Below the pieces are notes generated by a model. That model was not told where the DNA came from and did no database searches. It saw only the letters and a program-made list of their open reading frames with translations. A stretch of 64,000 bases of DNA from PRDV01 sp963710865 (lineage in GTDB: Bacteria; Babelota; Babeliae; Babelales; Babelaceae), in NCBI GenBank assembly GCA_963710865.1, contig CAVQBR010000002.1, forward strand, positions 682,001 through 746,000, written 5' to 3'. Within the stretch, counting starts at the first letter, position 1; every line of letters starts with the position of its first letter. Shown here in pieces: positions 35,589-44,592 of this stretch. Made by a program: the position numbers and the translations under genes.

Positions 35589-36877
35589 TAAGTTTTTATT
35601 ATTGCTCGTAAGTGCATTGTATGCGTGCATTAGTGCGGAAACAGAACTCATTGAATCGATGCTTGTTTATAAAAATAGGATTGATGTGATAGTTAATGAG
35701 GAATTCAAAGCAAAGTATTTAAAAAGTGATTTCTTTGCTGAATACGATTCTGAAATAGATTTGGAGAAGCTTGATTATTCACTCCAAATAATGCCATTTA
35801 TTCTCAATGTAGTTTCAATTGTCTGGATTTCCGGTTCTCACTATTACATTGACTCTATGGATGAAAATCTCTTTTACTCTTTACAGAAAGTGAAGAAGGT
35901 AGTTGAGGCTCTTTATCCTCATACGAGTTTTTCAGGAGAACTTATCCCTCGAAGATTGACCACAAATGTACCCCCTCGTCTCTTAAGATAAAAATACCTA
36001 TATTGCACTTCTTTTTAGTGGTGGGTTGGATTCAACTACAACCTCATTTCACTATTTTGACAAAAAACAGCTGTTAATCTCGGCTTGGGGTGAATGGGAT
36101 ATACCTCTTTCAAATGAAGAGCTGTGGAATTGTAGAAAAAAACAGTTTTTAGAATTTGGTCATCGTTATGGTCACAGGAACTCCTTTATTAAGTCGAATT
36201 ATTCATCCTTTTTAAACCGAAAGGTTCTTGATACCTTGTCTCCCGAAATTAACTCATGGCGAAGTGATGTGGTGGAAAGTATAGGTTGGGCTGGATTGAC
36301 TGCTCCTATCTTGTTTAGCAAGGGGTATCAAATTTTATATATAGCTTCTTCTGATACATGGGAATACGAATATCCTGGGGTTGGGAATCCTTTTGTTGAC
36401 GATAATATACAGTATTCTGAGATTAAGTTGCATCATGATTTTTTTGATATCTCACGTTTAGAAAAAATAGAATTTCTGTCCGCCTTCGTCAGAGGACATG
36501 GCATTAAGGCACATGTTGTTAAGGCTTGTACCGATTTAACAGAGATTAACTGTTGCAATTGTGATCGTTGTGCAATTACCATGTGTGGATTGTTGTTGAT
36601 TGGTGAAGATATTGAGAAATATGGCTACTATATTACAAAACAGAGAGCTATTGAGATGATACAGAACCTTCTGCAACGCAAAGAACTTCATTACGATACC
36701 GTCTTTCATTTTGAATGTATCATTGATCGGATTAAAATGGAATTAGCGCATCACAAACAGATTGATAATGATTTGCTCTGGCTTTTAGATGTGGATTTAA
36801 AAGGCAAGGCCTATGATATAGAGAATAAAACAAAAGTCGATTGGGATACCATACAGAATTTATTTCCCGATATGTAG
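35578..36877 (+). pseudogene. frameshifted PP-loop ATP-pyrophosphatase-like gene (unit A copy)
   Basis: It is the counterpart of the intact gene at 39995-41305. One extra A in TCTTAAGATAA (35981-35991; unit B reads TCTTAGATAA) shifts the frame and creates a stop at 35989-35991. The first part (137 codons from ATG 35578) keeps the signal peptide and N-terminal domain. The second part, after the shift, keeps the SGGLDSTTT PP-loop, the CCNCDRC cluster and the C-terminus through 36877 without further stops. The otherwise clean frame implies recent inactivation. No slippery heptamer is seen, so programmed frameshifting is unlikely. Confidence 0.85.
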
Positions 36878-37440
36878 ACTTGATAGAGTAGAGTGAGTAA
36901 AGATAAGAATATTTTGATGTCAAAGCAAAATAAGACTAACTATTAGGTGATGCTTAAGTAGAAAACCCGCAACTGGTGAGTTTTGTATGGAAATAATATA
37001 TTCAATTTTGAGCAATCTGTGCTACAGAATGCGCCCAAAAATTCACTTCAAAAAGCTAGGGCACAAAAAGGCCGTCACTCTCAACGGGAGATTGATAGAG
37101 CCATAGGGGTGAGTACTTCATCAGCCGAAATTCGACACAAACTGTCTAAGGAAATAGAGTCATCCCTTCTGGACTAAGGATATGAAGCTCAATGAATGCA
37201 ACAGCCTCTGCTCTCTCAATTGTAGGACATGAAAGACTTCTAAAATCTCCCAACTGTTAATGAGGCATTTCTTTCAAAAATAACCTTTGACTGAGCTGAA
37301 AGTTAAAGCTGATTCCTTTTGAATGCTGTATTGACTGTTTAGCGCATGGTTATGGAAAAATTACGTTTACAAAAATGAGTTTGCTACCTAATTTTAGGTT
37401 TGTTGGAAGATACTGTGCATTAAAATTTAGTCTGCCTGAG
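36878..37440. other. interval without a supported gene
   Basis: A 64-codon open frame (36983-37177) lacks a ribosome binding site, a recognisable family and a counterpart in unit B, so I do not call it. Nothing else is visible. Confidence 0.3.
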
Positions 37441-38460
37441 TCAATCTGTGGTGTACATGAACCTTGTTGTGGATTGCCACTTATTAAGAAATTTTCTTTC
37501 GGTGATACCCACCTCAGTTATGATTAACGTATTGCCTTCCCATCTGAGATCATAGGGCCATATTTCCATTTTCACTTTTCCGAGAGTGCCAACCATTTCG
37601 GAGAAGCCTGAGCCCGCTCTAATAAGATAATCAAAATTCATCATTGCAAAGAAATCATCCAGTACATTAAGGCCGGAAGGTGACTGCAAAGCATCTCGCG
37701 CTTCAGGGGTGTTTTGGTTTTTGCGATAGTCAAAGAGAATCTTTGGATTATTGAGTGCTTCTCTATATTTGGCTGCTATTTTATCTGGTTGAGGATCATC
37801 GGTAAATATGAAGGCGTATATTAATTTTTCAGGGAATAAACTTGCGATATATTTTAATTGTCCAATGTAATAGGTGTCAGGTGGGAATCGTCTTGGGCAA
37901 GAATGATCCGAATGCTTCATTTGGTCACTCGGATCTTCTGGAATGTATTGAGCAGAAATAAGTGTATCTGCTTGAGCAAGCGCATAATCATAGCCTCCAC
38001 CACGTCTTACGTGAAGAGCAATTCCTACATGATCCTGTGGGATTTCTATAGTTGGTATTGGTGTAAGTGGCCGAATTTCATTCTGTATTAAATTCAAGAA
38101 GCCTTGGTCATCCCAATCTACATGTACATCACCTGCAAAGGGATCAGTTATATAAACGACATCATTATGGTGATTAGAGATTTGTTTTGCGCTTTCAATA
38201 GGTAGTTCATTTTTCTCAGTGTGATCTTGATAATGTTTGTGAGTCCCATGCATTACTAACATTTCAGAATATCGAAATGGCCTATAATAAAATTCGAATG
38301 AGTGTTGATAAGAAAGCCAGCGGGCATTGCAATAACTTTCAAGATTATCACCAAAGCGTCCCCCTGAAAATGAATACGTTATTCCATTAGCATATATTGC
38401 GTGAGGTATTGTGCAGATTAATAATGTAATAATTTGAGCAAATAACTTCGTAGCTTTCAT
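37441..38460 (-). CDS. exported GT11-like (fucosyltransferase-like) glycosyltransferase (unit A)
   Basis: This 339-aa protein has a signal peptide (MKATKLFAQIITLLICTIPHAIYA), then NGITYSFSGGRFGDNLESYCNARW, VGIALHVRRGGGYDYA, FPPDTYYIGQLKYI, FIFTDDPQPDKIAAKY and DDFFAMMNFDYLIRAGSGFSEMVGTLG. The HVRRGGG and FSEM motifs align with the donor-binding motifs of GT11/GT23 enzymes. GT11 enzymes make alpha-1,2-fucosyl linkages; the acceptor here is unknown. It is convergent with the PP-loop gene of the same unit and has its own promoter at 38510-38540. Confidence 0.66.
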   Translation of the reverse strand: MKATKLFAQIITLLICTIPHAIYANGITYSFSGGRFGDNLESYCNARWLSYQHSFEFYYRPFRYSEMLVMHGTHKHYQDHTEKNELPIESAKQISNHHNDVVYITDPFAGDVHVDWDDQGFLNLIQNEIRPLTPIPTIEIPQDHVGIALHVRRGGGYDYALAQADTLISAQYIPEDPSDQMKHSDHSCPRRFPPDTYYIGQLKYIASLFPEKLIYAFIFTDDPQPDKIAAKYREALNNPKILFDYRKNQNTPEARDALQSPSGLNVLDDFFAMMNFDYLIRAGSGFSEMVGTLGKVKMEIWPYDLRWEGNTLIITEVGITERKFLNKWQSTTRFMYTTD

Positions 38461-38509
38461 TCTTTGCCTTTTTTTAAGACAATAAAAGGTTAATAATTAT
38501 CATAGCATT

Positions 38510-38540
38510 AGTATAAGAAAAAATTGGACTGAGATGCAAC
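38510..38540 (-). promoter_or_regulatory. promoter of the unit A GT11-like gene
   Basis: Minus strand TTGCAT (38540-38535) and TATACT (38515-38510), 19 nt apart. The unit B equivalent has the same hexamers with 18 nt. Confidence 0.5.
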
Positions 38541-38548
38541 AGTATTAC

Positions 38549-38820
38549 GTTGTAGGAAAGTAACAATATGCCCCTCTATGCTTAATAAGTTTAGTAGCAA
38601 GGGAATGGCGGTTATTTCATTAGACTTAGCTCTTTTACTTGGCCCAGGCATATACTATTGTTAGTTATCGCAAACATCGGCTAAACGAATATCCTAGGCC
38701 CTGACTTGTTTTGTTCGTCGACAGCAAAAACGGTAATTTTGCTAACAAGTTCTCTTAAAACTTCTAGCAATAAGCCATTGCTAGCACATTTTGTATATCA
38801 ACTTTTAATACGACACCCTG
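38549..38820. other. spacer between duplication units
   Basis: About 270 nt with no ORF of note. It separates unit A from the repeated GT4 3'-end fragment that opens unit B. No insertion-sequence remains were recognised. Confidence 0.4.
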
Positions 38821-38982
38821 GAAGCTATAGCTTTTGCGTAGTTATCTCATACGGGGAAAAAATAAACCCATAACCATTGCAAAATCCGTTTAAGAATTGA
38901 TAGACTTTTTATAAGAGTGTGAAGGTGTAGGACAAGCAATACACAATTGCATAAGACAGAATTAACAATGAAAGGGAACGAG

Positions 38983-40005
38983 ATGAAGATTAAATTTGTC
39001 TATTTGATAGTAGCTTTAGTGCCAGCTTTTTGTTGGGCGAGTGATTTGCTTGTCGGAGAAACCTCAGATAATTTTATCAATAGATGGGGTTTTCAGGAGA
39101 TGTGTGATCATGTATTTGATACGAGAACCGGTATTCAGGATCAGGCCACAACAACCGAGCCTGGTGGTGTTACCTTTAATCCTGCGGATGTGAAACCCGG
39201 AGATCTTATTTTTGTTAGAAAGATCGACTTATTTATGGCAACAATGCATGATCAGATACCCTATCCCTATATTATGGTAACGCATGGAGATTTTCTTGAT
39301 ACTTGCAAGGATTCAGACATCGATTATTTAGATAATGAGAAAATAATCGCATGGTTTGCTATACACCCAACAAAACGAGCACATCCTAAATATTATCCTA
39401 TTCCCTTAGGTGTGGTGCAAAAAAGAAACATTTGGGCTGAAAGATCGTGCTACAATCAACTCTTCAAAGAATTGCGGGCAAAGCCGAAATCAAAGCTCAT
39501 ATCGGTAACATTTGACGATGATAGAAATCCCGAACGGGCAGAAGTTCTCAATATTTTCAGAAGGAAGAATCTATGCTTCATTCCTGATAAACTGGGTCCA
39601 TTTTTGGACTATTTAGAAGAAATGGCATCAAGCAAATTTACTCCATCACCACGTGGTTGGGGGCCAGATTGCTATAGAACATGGGAGGCTTTGCTCGTAG
39701 GATCAATACCTATTGTAAAGCGCGGACAATGTGACGTAATGGAAATTGCTCGATCACTTCTTCGCTCATGCCCTTGCTATGATGCCCAACTAGATAGGCT
39801 ATTTGACGATTTGCCTATTCTTGTAATCGATGATTGGGAGGAGATTACTGAAGAGTTCCTTAATGAAAAATATGAAGAGATAGCTTCCAAGACTTATGAT
39901 TTACGAATGTTGTACATGGAATTTTGGCATGAAAAAATTCTGGCGGTTCAGAAGGCTTATTTAGATGCATATTATGAAGCGGCAAAAGGAAGCGATGAAC
40001 AGTAA
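38983..40005 (+). CDS. exported exostosin/GT47-like glycosyltransferase (copy 6, duplication unit B)
   Basis: I start at ATG 38983, aligned with copy 5 and preceded by GGGAACGAG, giving 340 aa. The in-frame ATG at 38947 has no ribosome binding site and would bury the signal peptide. All motifs of copy 5 are kept, including the signal peptide ending FCWA and the PRGWGPDCYRTWEALL block. It overlaps the PP-loop gene by 11 nt. The near identity with copy 5 indicates recent duplication or gene conversion. Confidence 0.74.
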   Translation: MKIKFVYLIVALVPAFCWASDLLVGETSDNFINRWGFQEMCDHVFDTRTGIQDQATTTEPGGVTFNPADVKPGDLIFVRKIDLFMATMHDQIPYPYIMVTHGDFLDTCKDSDIDYLDNEKIIAWFAIHPTKRAHPKYYPIPLGVVQKRNIWAERSCYNQLFKELRAKPKSKLISVTFDDDRNPERAEVLNIFRRKNLCFIPDKLGPFLDYLEEMASSKFTPSPRGWGPDCYRTWEALLVGSIPIVKRGQCDVMEIARSLLRSCPCYDAQLDRLFDDLPILVIDDWEEITEEFLNEKYEEIASKTYDLRMLYMEFWHEKILAVQKAYLDAYYEAAKGSDEQ

Positions 40006-41305
40006 TAAGTTTTTATTATTTCTCGTATGCGCATTGTATACATGCATAAGTGCGGAAACAGAGCTCATTGAATCGATGCTTGTTTGTAAGAATAGGATTG
40101 ATGTGATAATTAATGAGGAATTCAAAGCAAAGTATTTAAAAAGTGATTTCTTCGCTGAATACGATTCTGAAATAGATTTGGAGGAGCTTGATTATTCGCT
40201 CCAAATAATGCCATTTATCCTCAATGTAGTTTCAATAGTCTGGATTTCAGGTTCTCACTATTATATTGACTCTATGGATGAAAATCTCTTTTATTCTTTA
40301 CAGAAAGTGAAGAAGGTATTTGAAGTTCTTTACCCTCAAACAAATTTTTCAGGAGAGCTTATCCCTCGAAAATTAACTACAAATGTGTCCCCCCATCTCT
40401 TAGATAAAAATACCCATATAGCCCTTCTTTTTAGTGGCGGGCTGGATTCGACTACAACCTCATTTCACTATTTTGACAAAAAACAGCTGTTAATTACGGC
40501 TTGGGGCGAATGGGATATGCCTCTTTCAAATGAAGAGCTCTGGAATAGCAGAAAAAAACAGTTTTTAGAATTTGCTCAACGTTATGGGCACACAAATTCT
40601 TTTATTAAGTCGAACTATTCGATTTTTTTAAACCGAAAGGTTCTTGATAACTTGTCCCCCGAAATTACTTCATGGCGAATTAATATGGTAGAAGGCATAG
40701 GATGGGCTGGATTGACCGCGCCTATCTTGTTTAGTAAGGGATATCAAGTTTTATATATAGCTTCTTCTGATACATGGGCATTCAAGTATCCAGGGGCTTG
40801 CAATCCTTTTGTTGATGATAACATACAGTATTCCGACATTACGTTGCATCATGATTTTTTTGATATCTCACGTTTAGAAAAAATAGAATTTCTGTCCGCT
40901 TTTATCGAGGAACATGATATTAAGGAGCATATTATTAAGGCCTGCACCGATTTAACAGAGATTAATTGTTGTGATTGTGATCGCTGTGCGATTACTATTT
41001 GCGGCCTATTGTTGTTTGGTGAAGATATTGAGACGTATGGCTACTATATTACAAAAGAGAAAGCGATAGAAATGATACAGAATCTTCTACAACGCGAAGA
41101 ACTTCGCTATGATACCGTCTTTCATTTTGAATGTATTATAGATCGAATTAAAAGCGAATTAGCTCATCATAAACAGATTGATAATGATTTGCTCTGGCTT
41201 TTAGATGTGGATTTAAGAGGCAAGGCCTATGACATAGAGCATAGAACAAAAGTTGATTGGAGCATCCTGCATAATTTATTTCCGGACGTGAAGTGCTTGG
41301 CATAG
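39995..41305 (+). CDS. exported PP-loop ATP-pyrophosphatase-like enzyme with Cys cluster
   Basis: I start at ATG 39995 (436 aa), matching unit A and giving a signal peptide (MNSNKFLLFLVCALYTCISA). Residues about 141-155 read HIALLFSGGLDSTTT, the PP-loop of N-type ATP pyrophosphatases (SGGxDS). A Cys-rich motif NCCDCDRC follows at about 324-331, as in QueC-like and some tRNA-thiolation enzymes, where it binds zinc. These enzymes adenylate a substrate before amidation, thiolation or similar. I cannot name the substrate. A secreted ATP-dependent enzyme is unexpected. It is coupled to a GT47-like gene in both duplication units, which suggests both act on the same glycan. Confidence 0.7.
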   Translation: MNSNKFLLFLVCALYTCISAETELIESMLVCKNRIDVIINEEFKAKYLKSDFFAEYDSEIDLEELDYSLQIMPFILNVVSIVWISGSHYYIDSMDENLFYSLQKVKKVFEVLYPQTNFSGELIPRKLTTNVSPHLLDKNTHIALLFSGGLDSTTTSFHYFDKKQLLITAWGEWDMPLSNEELWNSRKKQFLEFAQRYGHTNSFIKSNYSIFLNRKVLDNLSPEITSWRINMVEGIGWAGLTAPILFSKGYQVLYIASSDTWAFKYPGACNPFVDDNIQYSDITLHHDFFDISRLEKIEFLSAFIEEHDIKEHIIKACTDLTEINCCDCDRCAITICGLLLFGEDIETYGYYITKEKAIEMIQNLLQREELRYDTVFHFECIIDRIKSELAHHKQIDNDLLWLLDVDLRGKAYDIEHRTKVDWSILHNLFPDVKCLA

Positions 41306-41841
41306 CGAAGTGAGCAAAGACAAAAAATATTCTGATGTCAAGGCAAACTAAAACTTACGATTTGGCGGTCTTTGTAAAAAATTACTTTCAATTTTTTGGA
41401 TTATTAGGGAAGTAAGTCTCATGCTTTAATGCGAGTTCGATGAATAAATTATGCAAAAAACATGCAGCTTTCTCGTTAGAAATGCCGATCAGAAGGATTA
41501 AATTATATATAGAGCCCGCCATTAAAAGGCATTAGTCGCCGGATTTTTCTATGCCGGCATTGAATTTTGGGAGAGTATATTCTTGCTAATCATATAAAAA
41601 TTCTAGATCCGACCATGAACAGCCTAAGATTTTCACTTGGTTACTGATACTGCAAATAAGAGCTATTCATTTGCAAAAAACTCTTTTATTCATCGTTCAT
41701 AAGGTGAAATTTCACTTCGTCAAACTGGCGTTTCGCTGGTAACTTAACTGAAGCGAAATCTTAGATTGCTCTTGAGGTGGAGAATTGAATCGATTATAAA
41801 ATGGACTTATCGTGTTAAGGCTAAACACCTGTCTGAAAAAG
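41306..41841. other. interval without a supported gene
   Basis: AT-rich, no ORF with start signals. The short dyad around 41541-41566 (CGCCGGA...TGCCGGCA) is imperfect. Nothing else is recognised. Confidence 0.3.
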
Positions 41842-42867
41842 TTAATTTTCGGTGAGCATGAATCTTCTTGAGGATTGCCACTTATTAAAAAGCAGTTTCC
41901 TTTCGGTGATACCTACTTCAGTTATAATTAAAGTGTTGCCTTCCCAACGTAGATCATGCGGCCATATCTCCATCTTAACCTTTCCGAGATTGCCAGCCAT
42001 TTCAGAATAGGCTGAGCCGGCTCTAATGAGATATTCAAAATTCATCATAGCAAAGAAATCATCCAGTACATTTAGGCCGGAAGGTGATTGCAAAGCATCT
42101 CGTGCCTCAGGGCTATTTTGGTTTTTGCGATAGTCAAAGGAAATTTTTGGATTATTGAGCGCTTCACTATATTTGGCCGCTATTTTATCTGGTTGAGGAT
42201 CATCGGTAAATAAGAAGGCATAGATTAATTTTTCGGGAAATAAGCTTGCAATATATTTTAGTTGTCCAATATAATATGCATCTGGTGGGAATCGCCTTGG
42301 ACAAGCGTGATCCGAATGTTGAATTTTATAGTCACTTGGATTTTGGGGGATAAACTCAGCCGAAACAAGTATATCAGCTTGAGCAAGCCTAAAATCATAT
42401 CCGCCGCCGCGTCTTACATGTAGAGCGACTCCTATGTGATCCTGTGGGATTTCTATTGGAGGTAATGGTGTAACAGGCAGAATTTCATTCTGTACTAGAT
42501 CCAAAAAGTACTGATCATCCCAATCTATATGTATATCAGCTGCAAATGGATCGGTTATATAAACTACATCATCATGGTGATTAGAAATTTGTTTTGCGGT
42601 TTCTATAGGTATTTCATTTTTCTCAGTGTGGTCTTGAAATTGTTTGAGAGTTTGATGCATTACTAACATTTCAGAATATCGAAATGGTCTGTAGTAAAAT
42701 TCTAATGAGTGCTTATATGAAAGCCAGCGAGCATGGCAATAACTTTCAAGATTATCTCCAAAGCGTCCGCCGGTAAATGAATATGTTATTCCATTAGCAT
42801 ATATTGCTTGATAGAGTATGCACATGAATAATATGAGAATTTGACTAAGTGATTTCGTAGCATTCAT
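41842..42867 (-). CDS. exported GT11-like (fucosyltransferase-like) glycosyltransferase (unit B)
   Basis: This 341-aa close paralogue of the unit A gene has a signal peptide (MNATKSLSQILILFMCILYQAIYA), GGRFGDNLESYCHARW, GVALHVRRGGGYDF and FLFTDDPQPDKIAAKY, then DFFAMMNFEYLIRAGSAYSEMAGNLG. It differs from unit A at many more positions than the GT47-like pair does. The units have therefore diverged unevenly, or the GT47/PP-loop part has been homogenised. Confidence 0.66.
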   Translation of the reverse strand: MNATKSLSQILILFMCILYQAIYANGITYSFTGGRFGDNLESYCHARWLSYKHSLEFYYRPFRYSEMLVMHQTLKQFQDHTEKNEIPIETAKQISNHHDDVVYITDPFAADIHIDWDDQYFLDLVQNEILPVTPLPPIEIPQDHIGVALHVRRGGGYDFRLAQADILVSAEFIPQNPSDYKIQHSDHACPRRFPPDAYYIGQLKYIASLFPEKLIYAFLFTDDPQPDKIAAKYSEALNNPKISFDYRKNQNSPEARDALQSPSGLNVLDDFFAMMNFEYLIRAGSAYSEMAGNLGKVKMEIWPHDLRWEGNTLIITEVGITERKLLFNKWQSSRRFMLTEN

Positions 42868-42916
42868 TCTTTTCCTCTTTTGTACATCAATAAAAGGTTA
42901 ATAACTTACCTCTACT

Positions 42917-42946
42917 AGTATAAGAGAAATTTTAATAGAAATGCAA
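42917..42946 (-). promoter_or_regulatory. promoter of the unit B GT11-like gene
   Basis: Minus strand TTGCAT (42946-42941), 18-nt spacer, TATACT (42922-42917), 50 nt upstream of the start codon. Confidence 0.6.
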
Positions 42947-43181
42947 CAGTATTATTGTCAATGCAAAATTAATGGGGGGGGTGTACAAATGATAGGGGTT
43001 CCTCTAGTAAAGACTAATAATCAATAGTTAATCTTACATTTCATCTTTTTTTGTAGAAGATTGTTTTCGCTAACCATACTTTGTTAGACTAATAAGGAAA
43101 GAGTAGAAAATGAATCAGAGGATTTGTAGAGAAAGACTGAAAGAGAAGGCCATTTTATATTCAGATCAGAAAGGACTCACG

Positions 43182-44003
43182 ATGTTTAAGTCATTTTTAT
43201 TACTAGCACTATTACCAGTGGCTTGTTTGTTGGCGGCACCTCATGATTTTGCAACAATGGATTTGTCGTTAACGCCAATAATATCTTCCTACTCCAGTAG
43301 AAGAGTATTTCTCATTTCTTTTGCTCACGGCGAAGTCCATAAAAGAAATCAAAATTATCTAGTGCACAGTGCCATTAATAAGGGTATTGATACTATCATT
43401 TCATATAGAAAAGAACATATAGGCAAGGATTTCTATGAACAGCATAAATCGATTTTAGATAAGGGACGGGGAGTGGGTTACTGGCTATGGAAGCCCTACT
43501 TTGTTTTAGAAACATTAAAGCTGATGTCTGATGATGATATACTACTTTACGTTGATACCAGCGCTTTTTTACAGGAACCGGTCACTGAACTTCTCAAAAT
43601 ACTAGATGATCCTAATGTAAATATGATTCTCTTCGAAGGTTCCCATAAGAATAGAGGATACATAAAAAAAGCTACTTATGAGATAATGCAGGTTGATTAC
43701 AAGCATAGGGAAGATCAGCAGCTTCAAGCTGGTTTTCTGGCCATCAAAAACACAAAAGCTAGTCGGCATTTCATCGAAAAATGGCTTGAATACTGTTGCG
43801 ACGAAAATGCTTTGACTGACATTGTTAGTAGTGGGGATGAATTTAGCGATTTTATCGACCATAGGCATGATCAGGCGATTTTAAGTTTGTTGGCAAGAAA
43901 GTACCCGGAAACAATCGTTTTTTTTAATCGATCTCAAACAAATGAAATTTTTTTTCTGCACAGACGAAGAGATGAAAATATAGCACTAAAAGACGTAGAT
44001 TAG
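43182..44003 (+). CDS. exported GT-A (GT32-like) glycosyltransferase
   Basis: I start at ATG 43182 (273 aa): AAGGACTCACG precedes it and a signal peptide follows (MFKSFLLLALLPVACLLAA). The upstream ATG at 43110 adds a charged leader with no better support. Recognisable motifs are GRGVGYWLWKPYFVLETL and DILLYVDTSAF (the DxD-like region), then QLQAGFLAIKN and DHRHDQAILSLLARK. These resemble bacterial capsule-type GT32-like or alpha-galactosyltransferase-like enzymes. Donor and acceptor are unknown. It stands alone between two long non-coding stretches. Confidence 0.65.
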   Translation: MFKSFLLLALLPVACLLAAPHDFATMDLSLTPIISSYSSRRVFLISFAHGEVHKRNQNYLVHSAINKGIDTIISYRKEHIGKDFYEQHKSILDKGRGVGYWLWKPYFVLETLKLMSDDDILLYVDTSAFLQEPVTELLKILDDPNVNMILFEGSHKNRGYIKKATYEIMQVDYKHREDQQLQAGFLAIKNTKASRHFIEKWLEYCCDENALTDIVSSGDEFSDFIDHRHDQAILSLLARKYPETIVFFNRSQTNEIFFLHRRRDENIALKDVD

Positions 44004-44517
44004 CTCGGCCTGTTGCATTGAAACCCCCTTGGGTAGCATGGCTACGCATAAATGATTATGAAAAATGTTGTCAATGTACTCTCCAACGCTTTGTTAGACT
44101 ATGTTCAGGATCGTTATGCTTCTTGAGGAAGCAGTTGAATCATTTTTTTCACGTTTATTTATAAGAATATATTAAATAAAAGCCCATTTTTGTTGACCAT
44201 GAAGCACGATTAATCGATTGACAAAGACTGTAGAGTATTGTGAAGGAGTTTCCATCATAAAACTCCGTGCTAGCGCAAAGGTTTCCGCTATCTATGGCAA
44301 TCGATCCTGGGGTGATTCCTGTTGACGTCATTCTTCACATCCTTCTTGATTCGCGTTTATTAGTATTTGAGCTGGAGAGCTATTTCTTCACCCAGTCACT
44401 CTAAATGATAAGCAAATGCTCAGGCAAATCAAACGAGCTGGTTTGCTCATATTTCAATTTTTTCAGACGAGATTCAACTTATTTCATGACAATCCTGTTA
44501 AAATCAAAAAAAAACTC
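44004..44517. other. gene-free interval
   Basis: About 510 nt without a supported ORF. CTTTGTTAGACTA near 44091 also occurs near 43079, upstream of the preceding gene, so parts may be duplicated intergenic DNA. Nothing else is recognised. Confidence 0.3.
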
Positions 44518-44547
44518 TTGCACTTCGCATCCTCCTTTTATTATATT
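44518..44547 (+). promoter_or_regulatory. promoter of the GT2 gene at 44593
   Basis: TTGCAC (44518-44523), 18-nt spacer, TATATT (44542-44547). The -35 context AACTCTTGCACTTC closely resembles the one at 27209. Confidence 0.55.
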
Positions 44548-44592
44548 TATTTGAAGAAAGCATTTTTACAAAGTCTATAAGAAGGAGAGATT

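Larger units (their letters stand above)
34412..38548. repeat. segmental tandem duplication, unit A
   Basis: The unit starts with the last 15 nt of the GT4 gene (GAAGCTATAGCTTTT, repeated at 38821) and ends with the promoter of the minus-strand GT11-like gene (ATGCAACAGTATTA, repeated near 42941). It carries GT47-like copy 5, a frameshifted PP-loop gene and a GT11-like gene. Unit B repeats this order with an offset of about 4.41 kb. The non-coding middle parts (36878-37440 and 41306-41841) are not clearly alike. Confidence 0.85.
38821..42955. repeat. segmental tandem duplication, unit B
   Basis: It opens with a 15-nt fragment of the upstream GT4 gene end that has no function here, which shows that unit B derives from unit A (or a common ancestor) and not the reverse. 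It contains GT47-like copy 6, the intact PP-loop gene and a GT11-like gene. Confidence 0.85.

Noticed and set aside
35578..36877. Programmed frameshifting in the split PP-loop gene
   Set aside because: The site is a single extra A without a slippery heptamer or pseudoknot, and the paralogue needs no shift.
36983..37177. 64-codon open frame in duplication unit A
   Set aside because: No ribosome binding site, and absent from unit B.
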